From positions 1 through 19,500 of the forward strand of contig JAJYGK010000211.1 in the NCBI GenBank assembly GCA_021790715.1: a stretch of DNA of 19,500 bases, in the 5' to 3' direction. Below the pieces are notes generated by a model. That model was not told the DNA's origin. It was given only the letters and a program-made list of their open reading frames with translations, and did not search any database. Both the position numbers and the translations under genes were made by a program. Position 1 is the first letter of the stretch, and each line of letters opens with the position of its first letter. Shown here in pieces: positions 13,491 to 19,500 of this stretch. This stretch comes from Chloroflexota bacterium (lineage in GTDB: Bacteria > Chloroflexota > Limnocylindria > Limnocylindrales > CSP1-4).

Positions 13491-14426
13491 ATGAAGGAAG
13501 AGATGCAGGCGAGCCGCGTGGCCATCGTCGGCGTGGGCAACGTCGGCGCGACGTTCGCCTACACGCTGCTCCTGAGCGGGCTCGCGACCGAGATCGTGCT
13601 GATCGACGTGAACCGCGAGCGCGCCGAGGGCGAGGCGATGGACCTCGTGCACGGCGTCCCGTTCGCACCGCCCGCCAGGGTGTGGGCCGGCACGTACGAC
13701 GACTGCGCCGGCGCGGCAGTCACGGTGATCACCGCGGGCGCGGCGCAGCGACCGGGCGAGACGCGGCTCGAGCTGTCGCGCCGCAACACGTCGATCTTCC
13801 GGCAGATCGTCCCGAGCGTGGCCCGTGCGAACCCGGACGGCGTGATCATCGTCGCCACCAACCCGGTCGACGTGCTGACGTACGAGACCTGGCGGCTCTC
13901 CGGCCTGCCGCCCGAGCGGGTCATGGGATCGGGGACGATCCTCGACACGGCGCGGTTCCGCTACCTGCTCAGCGAGTACTTCACGGTCGACCCGCGCAGC
14001 GTGCACGCGTACATCATCGGCGAGCACGGCGACAGCGAGGTCCCGGTCTGGTCGCTGGCGAACATCGCCGGCATGCGGCTGCCCGAGTTCTGCGCGGCGC
14101 AGGGGCGCGCGTACGACCCGGCGGCGATGCAGGAGATCTTTCGCCAGACGCGCGACGCGGCCTACGAGATCATCGAGCGCAAGGGCGCGACCTACTACGC
14201 GATCGGCGCCGGGATGCAGCGGCTGGTCGAGGCGATCGTGCGCGACCAGCGGACGGTGCTCTCGGTGTCGAGCCGGATCCAGGGCTACTACGGCATCGAT
14301 GACGTCGCGTTCAGCCTGCCGACGGTGGTCGACCGGCGCGGCGTGGTCGAGCCGCTCCGCCTGGAGGGGCTCCGGCGATCCGCGGCGATCCTGCAGGAGA
14401 CGATCCGGGACGTCGAGCGCTCCTGA
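13491..14426 (+). CDS. ldh: L-lactate dehydrogenase (NAD-dependent)
   Basis: This 311-residue protein has a Rossmann GVGNVG at 14-19 and the acidic IDVN turn (38-41). The mobile loop ITAGAAQRPGETRLEL has Gln86 at the position that selects lactate (Arg in malate dehydrogenases) and Arg92 on the loop. ATNPVDVLTY (122-131), GSGTILDTARFR (146-157, with Asp152 and Arg155) and IIGEHGDSEVPVW (catalytic His179) complete the active site. KGATYYAIG is also present. It interconverts pyruvate and L-lactate with NADH in the cytoplasm. Two in-frame ATGs occur: 13491 (used) and 13503, which has AAGGA 4 nt upstream and gives the more usual N-terminus beginning MQASRVAIVG. It probably shares a transcript with the LLM oxidoreductase. 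Allosteric (fructose bisphosphate) control cannot be judged here. Confidence 0.95.
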   Translation: MKEEMQASRVAIVGVGNVGATFAYTLLLSGLATEIVLIDVNRERAEGEAMDLVHGVPFAPPARVWAGTYDDCAGAAVTVITAGAAQRPGETRLELSRRNTSIFRQIVPSVARANPDGVIIVATNPVDVLTYETWRLSGLPPERVMGSGTILDTARFRYLLSEYFTVDPRSVHAYIIGEHGDSEVPVWSLANIAGMRLPEFCAAQGRAYDPAAMQEIFRQTRDAAYEIIERKGATYYAIGAGMQRLVEAIVRDQRTVLSVSSRIQGYYGIDDVAFSLPTVVDRRGVVEPLRLEGLRRSAAILQETIRDVERS

Positions 14427-14458
14427 CCTGGCGGACGCGTCTCGCCCGGCGGCTGCTG

Positions 14459-15325
14459 CTAGGGCGCCGGGGTCGATGGGGCCGTGGCCGGCGCCGCGGA
14501 GGATGCGGGCGAACCGGCCGGCGCCGATGCACCCGCGCTGGGCGTGGGCTGCGGCGTCGGGGCGGGCAGGCCCTTCGCCATCCGGTCGATCGTGTCGAGC
14601 AGCGTCGGCAGGGCCGGCAGGCTGCCGAGCAGCACGGTCTGCTTCGGGCCGATGATCCGGAGCGTCGGCGTCCCCTGGATGCCGAGCCGCTCTCCCTCGC
14701 TCCTGCTGGCCTCGACCGCGGTCACCTGGGCGGGATCCTTGACGCAGGCGGCGAACTTCGTGCTGTCGAGGCCCAGGTAGTTCGCCAGCTGCGACATGGT
14801 GGCGTCGCTGAACGCGCCCTGGTTCTCGCCGTTCTGGCTCGCGAAGAGCGCGTCGTGGAACTCCCAGAACTGTCCCTGCTCGCCCGCGCACCGTGCCGCG
14901 ACCGCCGCCGTCGTGGACTCGGCGCCGAGGAAGGCGAAGTCGCGGAAGACGACGCGCGCCGTGCCGGGCACGACCTCCTCGCGCAGGATGGAGGGCTCGA
15001 GCACATGTGTGAAGAGACCACAGTAGGGGCACTGGAAGTCGGCCCACACCTCGACGACGACCGGCGCAGTCGCGCTGCCGATCGACTCGGGCGCGCTCGC
15101 GGGCAGGGTCGGGACGGTCATCCCGGATGCGCCGGGCGCGACCGAGGCGCCCACCCCGGAGGCCGCCGGCGCGCCCGATGGGACGGATGCCCCCGGCGCG
15201 GCCCCGCTGCCGAGCGGACCGACCTCATCGAGCCGGACGACGCCGGCCAGGCTCAGCACGACGACCAGCACCACCGCGCCGCCGAGCGCGGCGAGCAGGT
15301 CGCGCAGCAGCCTCCGGCGTTCCAC
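14459..15325 (-). CDS. Membrane-anchored DsbA-family thioredoxin-fold protein
   Basis: This 288-residue protein has an N-terminal uncleaved-type anchor: RRRLLRDL followed by a hydrophobic helix at about 11-31. A Ser/Gly/Ala/Pro linker (35-80) projects the catalytic domain outside the membrane. The thioredoxin-like domain (about 85-250) has the active site ADFQCPYCGLF (Cys99, Cys102), FRDFAF after strand 2, a helical insertion containing GEQGQFWEFHDALF, and the cis-proline loop GTPT (Pro220). This is the Thioredoxin_4/BdbD-like layout. A Pro/Ala/Ser-rich tail (252-288) is unusual and probably disordered. The GTG start at 15325 has GGAGG 9 nt upstream. It likely oxidises or isomerises disulfides in exported proteins. 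A reoxidising partner (DsbB or VKOR) is not in the window. Confidence 0.92.
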   Translation of the reverse strand: MERRRLLRDLLAALGGAVVLVVVLSLAGVVRLDEVGPLGSGAAPGASVPSGAPAASGVGASVAPGASGMTVPTLPASAPESIGSATAPVVVEVWADFQCPYCGLFTHVLEPSILREEVVPGTARVVFRDFAFLGAESTTAAVAARCAGEQGQFWEFHDALFASQNGENQGAFSDATMSQLANYLGLDSTKFAACVKDPAQVTAVEASRSEGERLGIQGTPTLRIIGPKQTVLLGSLPALPTLLDTIDRMAKGLPAPTPQPTPSAGASAPAGSPASSAAPATAPSTPAP

Positions 15326-15349
15326 CTTCGACGTCCTCCCTCCCGCGCT

Positions 15350-15363
15350 CGTGCCGCGGCACG
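15350..15363. promoter_or_regulatory. Perfect 14-bp palindrome upstream of the DsbA-like gene
   Basis: CGTGCCGCGGCACG is a perfect palindrome 24 nt upstream of the GTG start on the minus strand, just beyond its ribosome site. It may be a regulator site or simply GC-rich symmetry. No promoter boxes could be placed around it. Confidence 0.3.
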
Positions 15364-15499
15364 CGGCTCCCTCCAGCGCCCAGTCGATTGTGCGCCGCGC
15401 GCAGGGGGTCCGGAGCGGGTCGGAGGCACCTCCCTGAGGGGGCCAGCCGGTCCCACGAGCACGGCCCGGGCGCCGCGGGGGCCGGTCGGCGGCATCGGC
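15364..15499. other. GC-rich intergenic DNA without recognisable gene
   Basis: This is the larger part of the 334-nt gap between the NlpC/P60 gene and the DsbA-like gene. Short runs such as GGGGGCC and GCCCGGGCGCC occur, but no start with a good ribosome site, no family match and no AT-rich promoter was seen. Confidence 0.4.
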
Positions 15500-15543
15500 G
15501 GCGACGCGGGCTCCCGCCGAAGGCGACGCGGGCTCCCGCCGAA
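15500..15543. repeat. Perfect 22-nt tandem direct repeat, two copies
   Basis: Two identical 22-nt units lie side by side (15500-15521 and 15522-15543). Each contains a self-complementary core GCGGGCTCCCGC. The array stops after two copies, so it is not a CRISPR or long satellite. It lies 6 nt from a strong hairpin and may be part of the same terminator region or a recent slippage duplication. Confidence 0.9.
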
Positions 15544-15548
15544 TCGGA

Positions 15549-15572
15549 AGGACCGGGCATCTGCCCGGTCCT
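15549..15572 (-). terminator. Strong hairpin downstream of the NlpC/P60 gene
   Basis: AGGACCGGGCA and TGCCCGGTCCT are perfect 11-nt complements separated by TC, giving a very stable stem about 88 nt past the NlpC/P60 stop on the minus strand. The minus-strand sequence after it (TTCCGATT) is only weakly T-rich, so it is a terminator of the poor-U-tract kind found in high-G+C genomes, or an RNA-end stabiliser. Confidence 0.55.
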
Positions 15573-15659
15573 CCGTGGTCCAGCGGTCTCGCGCGGACTC
15601 GTCGCGTCCGGCCGCTTTCGGGTACGTCGCATCTGCGTGCGCCGCCCGGCGCGCGCAGA

Positions 15660-16388
15660 TCAGGTCGTGAGCAGCCAGTTGGCCGTCCAGCCCACCTTGC
15701 CCGTCGGGGTTCGCACCTCGTCCCAGAGCCGGCCGAGCGAGTCGTGCGCGGATCGGAGCACGATCAGGCGCACGTCGGGGTCGAGCACGGCGAGTCGGGT
15801 GCTGGTGATGCGCGGGGCGGACCTGAGGTTCGCCGCGACCCTGGTGATCCGGACGTTGCGCGCCACCGGCTTCACGTACGAGGCGAGCGACGCGTCGGGG
15901 GCGGCGCGGCCGTCGAGGCCGGTGTGGAGGAACGCGGTGAAGGGCGTGGTGAGCGCGTAGACGCCGGTGACCTTCACGCCTTCGACGAGGGCGCTGATCA
16001 CGCGCCCGCCGCCGAGGTAGATGCCCACGTGGGCGCCGCCGCCGTAGATGACGAGGTCACCCGGTTGGCCGCCCGTCCGGCTCGCGAGTCCCCTCCTGAG
16101 GAAGATCTCGTAGTCGGTGTAGGCACTGTGCGAGTAGTCGAGCATCGCGGCCAGACCGTTGTCCGCGAACACCCGGAAGACGAGGCCCGAGCAGTCGAAG
16201 GCGTACGGGCCGTCGGCGCCCCAGACGTACGGGGCGTTCAGGTGGGTCATCGCGTCGGCGATGACGCGATCGGCCAGCGTGGTGGAGGCAGCCGCGGCGG
16301 GAGGCGGTGCCACGGCCATGACGGAGATGAACGAGAAGGACGCGAGGGTCGCCAATGCCGCGACCCGAAGTCGTGAGACCTGTCCCAC
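15660..16388 (-). CDS. Secreted NlpC/P60 peptidase-like protein with C-terminal SH3 domain
   Basis: This 242-residue protein starts at a GTG at 16388, preceded by GGAGGG about 4 nt upstream. Residues 1-34 are a signal peptide: SRLR, a hydrophobic core, then the cleavage-like AAAAS. Residues 38-150 are an NlpC/P60 fold: NAPYVWGADGPYAFDCSGLVFRVF with nucleophile Cys66, PGDLVIY, and GAHVGIYLGGG with His120. The third catalytic position, 12 residues on (His in E. coli Spr/MepS), is Ser132. The C-terminal ~65 residues (NVRITRVAANLRSAP to GKVGWTANWLL) are an SH3-like domain that typically binds the cell wall. It would cut stem-peptide bonds of peptidoglycan outside the membrane, if active. It is divergent from the membrane Ser/Thr kinase gene across 478 nt. 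Confidence 0.92.
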   Translation of the reverse strand: MGQVSRLRVAALATLASFSFISVMAVAPPPAAAASTTLADRVIADAMTHLNAPYVWGADGPYAFDCSGLVFRVFADNGLAAMLDYSHSAYTDYEIFLRRGLASRTGGQPGDLVIYGGGAHVGIYLGGGRVISALVEGVKVTGVYALTTPFTAFLHTGLDGRAAPDASLASYVKPVARNVRITRVAANLRSAPRITSTRLAVLDPDVRLIVLRSAHDSLGRLWDEVRTPTGKVGWTANWLLTT

Positions 16389-16866
16389 GATCCCTCCGAT
16401 CTACCAGGACATCGCCGTTCACGGGCGATGGCGGTGGGATTGGCCGCACACGGCAGATCTCGGGCACATGGGTGCGCCGGAGGGACACTGGCCAACGTGT
16501 ACCGCCGCTGGGGGCGGCGGCGGGATAGAGACGACGACGCGAGGTCGGCCGTGGGGGCGGCGATCTTGAGTTGTCGGGCTCCTGCTGCGAGGCTCCGTCC
16601 GGTCGCGCGGAGACACTACTACGTCCGTGCGAGACGTGTCTTGCCGATCCGTCACCTGCCTGCAACCCGGGGCGCGCGAGCGGCCGGCACCGGGGCCGGC
16701 GGGCACGATCCGTCCGCGCGACCCTGACCGGGCGCGGTGGTCGATCTCCGCGGCGGGCCTCCCGTCGCACCCTGCGAGCCTCTCGCCGTCCCCTGCAAGG
16801 CACTTGGAAGCAGGTGCCCGGACCTCGTCGTCGCGGTGCCGCCCCGCGTGCGGGACCCTTGGAGCC
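16389..16866. other. 478-nt divergent gap between the NlpC/P60 and kinase genes
   Basis: No convincing gene was found; the kinase frame is open back to 16627 but that stretch lacks family similarity. The gap holds an inverted repeat at 16410-16430, a GC hairpin CCGCCGC-TGGGG-GCGGCGG (16502-16520), and a 7-bp stem (one G-U pair) at 16799-16818 with a 6-nt loop, 48 nt before the kinase ATG. No -35/-10 pair of quality was seen on either strand. The length leaves room for two promoters and structured leaders. Confidence 0.5.
16410..16430 (-). promoter_or_regulatory. Leader hairpin upstream of the NlpC/P60 ribosome site
   Basis: CATCGCC-GTTCACG-GGCGATG is a perfect 7-bp inverted repeat with a 7-nt spacer, 13 nt upstream of the GGAGGG ribosome site of the NlpC/P60 gene. 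It could be a protein operator or an mRNA leader stem. I compared the leader by eye with what I recall of the ydaO c-di-AMP riboswitch, which often precedes wall hydrolases, and found no match. Confidence 0.35.
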
Positions 16867-18195
16867 ATGAGCGCAGGGCGCGCGACAGCGGGGCGGGAGC
16901 TCGCCCGCGGCGCCGGCGACGTCACCGTCGGGATCGTCCTGTTCGGGCGCTACCGGGTGATCTCGCAGATCGGGCGCGGCGGCAGCGCCGTGGTCTGGCG
17001 TGCGCGCGATCTCGCGCTCGAGCGCGACGTGGCGGTCAAGATCCTCCGGCCCGACCTGGTCGCCGACCCGGGCTCGCGGGCCCGATTCCTGGCCGAGGCG
17101 CGGACGGCCGCGGCACTGAGCCATCCCTCGATCGTGGCGGTGCACGACGTGCGCATCGACGACGACGTGGCGGCGCTCGTCATGGAGCACGTGGACGGGG
17201 AGCCGCTCTCCGACCGGATCGCGCGCGAGGGCGCGTTGCCCGCCGGTGCAGCGGCATGGATCGCCGGGCAGATTGCCGACGCGCTCTGCCATGCCCACGC
17301 GCGGGGCGTGGTCCACCGCGACGTGAAGCCGGGCAACATCCTGCTGGGCGTCGACGGACGGGCGCGACTCGCCGACTTCGGGATCGCCCGGATGGTGCTG
17401 GACGATCGGCGGCGGCCCCACCGTGCCTCGCCGGCCGACACCGCGGGAGGGGCGGACCACGCCGGGCGACCCGACCACCCCGTGGCGCTGGGGACGCTCC
17501 GGTACATGGCCCCGGAGCAACTCGCGGGCGCACCGGCCGGACCGGCGTCGGACGTCTTCTCACTCGGGGCCGTGCTGCACGAGCTGCTCACCGGGGCGCC
17601 GCCGTTCCCCGCCCGGGACCCGGCCGAGCTCGCGCACGCCCACGCAGCAGGTCCCTGCGGGCTCGGACTCATCCCGGCCGCGTTCCGGCCGCTCGTCGCT
17701 GCGTGTCTCGAGATGGATCCCCGGCGCCGCCCTCGGGCGGCGGCCGTCGCGCGCTGGGCGCGTGCCACGGTTGCCGCGTCCGCCCGGCCGGCAGGCCGGA
17801 GCCGGCGCGGGCCGACCGGCTGGCGGCTGGCGGCGGGGGCACTGCTCGTGGCCGGCCTCGTCGCCTGCTCGGCGGCGGTGGCGACCGCCGCGGAGAACCT
17901 CGCCGGCGGAACGGCCACGCACGCCGCGGCGGCCGCGCACGACTCGCGCTCGACGGTCCCGGCCTCGCTGCCGCGACCTGCCGGGGGCACGAGCGGTTCG
18001 TCGGTGCAGGTCCCGGCGCTCCCAGCCGGCCCGGCCGGCCCGGCTGCGCCGCGGCCGTCCGCGAGCCGTCCGCCGGCCGTCCCGGCGGTCGACCGCTCGG
18101 CACCCCGCCCGCCGCACGGAGGAACCCCGGGAGACCGGCGACGCGGCGGCCACGGTGGCCGGGGACAGCAGGCACAGGAGGCCTCCGATGGATAG
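16867..18195 (+). CDS. Membrane serine/threonine protein kinase (PknB-like catalytic domain)
   Basis: This protein has about 442 residues from an ATG at 16867. The kinase domain (about 29-300) has all core motifs: glycine loop IGRGGSAVVW (35-44), VAVKIL with Lys58, the helix C Glu77 in FLAEAR, HRDVKPGN (150-157), DFG (170-172) and MAPEQ (214-218). The DFG-to-APE segment is about 48 residues, longer than in PknB, and includes a His/Asp/Arg/Gly-rich insert at about 177-207. A single membrane helix follows (about 320-341). The ~100-residue outer tail is Ala/Pro/Ser/Gly-rich and disordered-looking, without PASTA or other sensor repeats. The ribosome site is weak (GGAG 2 nt before the ATG), so the start is less certain than the motifs. 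It overlaps the next gene by 8 nt. The likely role is phosphorylating cytoplasmic targets in response to an envelope signal. Confidence 0.92.
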   Translation: MSAGRATAGRELARGAGDVTVGIVLFGRYRVISQIGRGGSAVVWRARDLALERDVAVKILRPDLVADPGSRARFLAEARTAAALSHPSIVAVHDVRIDDDVAALVMEHVDGEPLSDRIAREGALPAGAAAWIAGQIADALCHAHARGVVHRDVKPGNILLGVDGRARLADFGIARMVLDDRRRPHRASPADTAGGADHAGRPDHPVALGTLRYMAPEQLAGAPAGPASDVFSLGAVLHELLTGAPPFPARDPAELAHAHAAGPCGLGLIPAAFRPLVAACLEMDPRRRPRAAAVARWARATVAASARPAGRSRRGPTGWRLAAGALLVAGLVACSAAVATAAENLAGGTATHAAAAAHDSRSTVPASLPRPAGGTSGSSVQVPALPAGPAGPAAPRPSASRPPAVPAVDRSAPRPPHGGTPGDRRRGGHGGRGQQAQEASDG

Positions 18196-18511
18196 CGTGC
18201 ACAGGCTGAAGGTGACCGCCTCGAGCAGCATGGGCGGCCTTCGCGAGATCGACGTCGGCCGGCTCCGCGGCGCGGTCGGGAAGTCCGCCGGCGCGGCGGG
18301 ACGGTCGGCGCACGGCCTGACCGGGAGCGCGCGCAGGAGCGCACGCCGGATGGCGCGACGCCGCAACGCCCCGGCGTTCCCTCCCGTGCTGCTCGGCGCG
18401 CTGCTCGTCGCCGTGCTGGCGCTGCTCCTCAGCCGGGACCGCCTGGCCGGGCTGCTGCCCGGCCGCGGCAGGCCGGCCTGGTCTCGGGCCGGCGGCGACT
18501 ACCGGATCTGA
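18188..18511 (+). CDS. Small basic single-pass membrane protein, unknown function
   Basis: This 107-residue protein starts at an ATG at 18188 inside the kinase gene end (overlap ATGGATAG). A textbook AGGAGG lies 6 nt upstream, so it is very likely translated and coupled to the kinase. Residues 1-60 are polar and increasingly basic, ending in GSARRSARRMARRRN. A single membrane helix follows at about 65-81 (PVLLGALLVAVLALLL). A short Arg/Gly tail ends DYRI. By the positive-inside rule the N-terminal 60 residues should be cytoplasmic. They contain seven Ser and two Thr (for example the SSS at 12-14) that could be kinase substrates. I do not recognise a family. The fixed coupling suggests a partner or target of the kinase (inference). 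Confidence 0.8.
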   Translation: MDSVHRLKVTASSSMGGLREIDVGRLRGAVGKSAGAAGRSAHGLTGSARRSARRMARRRNAPAFPPVLLGALLVAVLALLLSRDRLAGLLPGRGRPAWSRAGGDYRI

Positions 18512-18557
18512 CGCCGGCGGCCGCGTCGCGCCGCGAGCACCCGCTTCGTTCCGCGGT

Positions 18558-19500
18558 TCAGGCCCACGAGACCCACCAGACGCGCCAGAGCGCGGAGGGA
18601 TCGCTGAGCGGATCGCCGTGGACGAGCGCGATGGAGGCGGGCCGTCCCTCGCGGATCGAGCCCGCGGACGGTTCCCCCAGCAGGTCGCCGCCGCGCCAGG
18701 TGGCCGCTCCCAGTGCCTCCCACGGCTCGAGACCGGCCTCGACGAGCGACTCGACCTCCCACGGCAGGTGGTTCGCGCGGCCGGACCCGCCCCCGAAATC
18801 CGTGCCGGCGGCGATGGGCACGCCGGCCCGGTGGGCGGTCGCGATCGAGGCGCGTGCCTGCGCGTAGCGGTCGAGGACGACCGCCCGACCGTCCGGCGAC
18901 GCGAACCGCGGCAGCGTCGTCGTGGCCGCGAACGTGATTCGCGACCGGAAGACGGCGAGCGTCGAGACCACGAACGCCCCGCGCGCGGCCAGGGCGGCGC
19001 TGACGTCGGCGTCGAGGTCGAACCCGTGCTCGATCGCGTCGACGCCCGCTCCGGCGCAGACGCGCGCTCCATCGAGGTGCGTGGTGTGGGCGGTCACGCG
19101 AGCCCCGCGCCCGTGCACGGCGTCGACGACGCGGCCCACCTCCGCGGCCGACCAGGGCGCGCGCCCCGGGTCCGGCCCGTCCAGGTAGAGCTTCACGAGG
19201 TCGGCTCCGTCGTCCAGCTGGGCCAGGGCCAGCGACAGCAGTGCGTCGGCGTCGTGCGCCTCGACGCACAGGCCGGCGGGCAGCGTGCCCGCCTTCGTCA
19301 CCCACGTGCCCGCCGCCCGGATCTCCGGGTATCCGGCGCGGCCCCGCCAGCGATCGCGCACGCCGAGACTGAGTGCCCGCCGTCGGCCGTCTACCGGGTC
19401 CACGGCGATCGGCGCGCCTACGTCGCGGGCCCACCGGACGCCGGCCCCGGTCAGCAGGCGTGCGTTGTTCTCGGCGACGCCGAGCAGCCGCTCCGGCGGG
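18558..19500 (-). CDS. Amidohydrolase-family protein (N-terminus off the window)
   Basis: The frame is open from the right edge to a stop at 18558, 314 codons, so the usual start at GTG 19403 is only an internal codon. The upstream part reads ENNARLLTGAGVRWARDVGAP, the segment that normally follows the first HxH metal motif, which must lie outside the window. Visible features are DLVKLYLDG (candidate carbamylated or metal-bridging Lys), VTAHTTH, AIEHGFDLD (metal His) and AAGTDFGGG (catalytic Asp). It ends with EGRPASIALVHGDPL, the typical C-terminal beta-sandwich. This is the imidazolonepropionase/prolidase-like group of metal-dependent hydrolases acting on cyclic amides or peptides. The substrate cannot be predicted. 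It converges with the kinase/small-protein genes across 46 nt. Confidence 0.88.
   Translation of the reverse strand, partial: PPERLLGVAENNARLLTGAGVRWARDVGAPIAVDPVDGRRRALSLGVRDRWRGRAGYPEIRAAGTWVTKAGTLPAGLCVEAHDADALLSLALAQLDDGADLVKLYLDGPDPGRAPWSAAEVGRVVDAVHGRGARVTAHTTHLDGARVCAGAGVDAIEHGFDLDADVSAALAARGAFVVSTLAVFRSRITFAATTTLPRFASPDGRAVVLDRYAQARASIATAHRAGVPIAAGTDFGGGSGRANHLPWEVESLVEAGLEPWEALGAATWRGGDLLGEPSAGSIREGRPASIALVHGDPLSDPSALWRVWWVSWA

Noticed and set aside
12260..13540. Open frame of 426 codons on the minus strand antisense to the LLM oxidoreductase
   Set aside because: No recognisable domain, whereas the plus-strand frame has a full luciferase-like signature and a good ribosome site.
15500..15543. 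CRISPR-like repeat array
   Set aside because: The two copies are directly adjacent without spacers, and there are no cas genes nearby.
16389..16500. ydaO-type c-di-AMP riboswitch in the NlpC/P60 leader
   Set aside because: The genetic context is suggestive, but I could not find the conserved sequence blocks by eye; a covariance-model scan would decide.
16627..16866. 80-residue N-terminal extension of the kinase
   Set aside because: Low-complexity sequence with no kinase similarity; the ATG at 16867 places the glycine loop at a normal distance from the start.
18021..18050. GGCCCGGCC-type simple repeat
   Set aside because: It encodes the Pro/Ala/Gly repeats of the kinase tail and is explained by protein low complexity in GC-rich DNA.

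Overview
This is a compact, very high-G+C bacterial chromosome segment. Third-position G/C is near saturated, which makes long antisense open frames common. It holds 19 supportable genes, two of them cut by the window edges. There is no rRNA, tRNA, CRISPR array, insertion sequence or phage gene. The lineage cannot be fixed from sequence alone. The combination of a DUF2089 / DUF4097 / SHOCT-like cluster, an ATPase-less sugar ABC operon, several GTG starts and the extreme G+C best fits a high-G+C Chloroflexota lineage, with Actinomycetota as the alternative (inference, low confidence).

Layout. (1) 1-2943, minus: an SbcCD-like pair, a metallophosphoesterase followed directly by an SMC-like AAA ATPase that carries a membrane hairpin and runs off the left edge. 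(2) 3027-8709, minus: a sugar-uptake cluster with a ROK regulator, a lipoprotein binding protein, two ABC permeases and a double-SIS sugar-phosphate enzyme. The last three are tightly coupled. (3) 8710-9022: a divergent control region with several palindromes and the only clear sigma-70-like promoter in the window. (4) 9023-10944, plus: a zinc-ribbon/HTH DUF2089 protein, a DUF4097 beta-repeat protein and a small SHOCT-like protein, overlapping or nearly so. (5) 10975-12184, minus: DNA-3-methyladenine glycosylase I and a ComEB-like dCMP deaminase. (6) 12467-14426, plus: a luciferase-like flavin/F420 oxidoreductase and an L-lactate dehydrogenase. (7) 14459-16388, minus: a membrane-anchored DsbA-like thioredoxin-fold protein and a secreted NlpC/P60 plus SH3 protein, separated by a 334-nt gap with tandem repeats and a strong hairpin. 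(8) 16867-18511, plus: a membrane Ser/Thr kinase translationally coupled to a small basic single-pass protein. (9) 18558-19500, minus: an amidohydrolase missing its N-terminus.

How they work together. The ABC cluster plausibly imports a sugar or amino sugar and processes its phosphate under ROK control; its ATPase must be encoded elsewhere. The DUF2089-DUF4097-SHOCT cluster and the kinase/small-protein pair, with a divergent cell-wall hydrolase, look like two envelope-sensing modules. The glycosylase/deaminase and SbcCD-like pairs are genome-maintenance functions. The most promising under-described pieces are the three-gene SHOCT module behind a palindrome-overlapped promoter, the membrane-hairpin SbcC-like ATPase and the kinase/small-protein pair.
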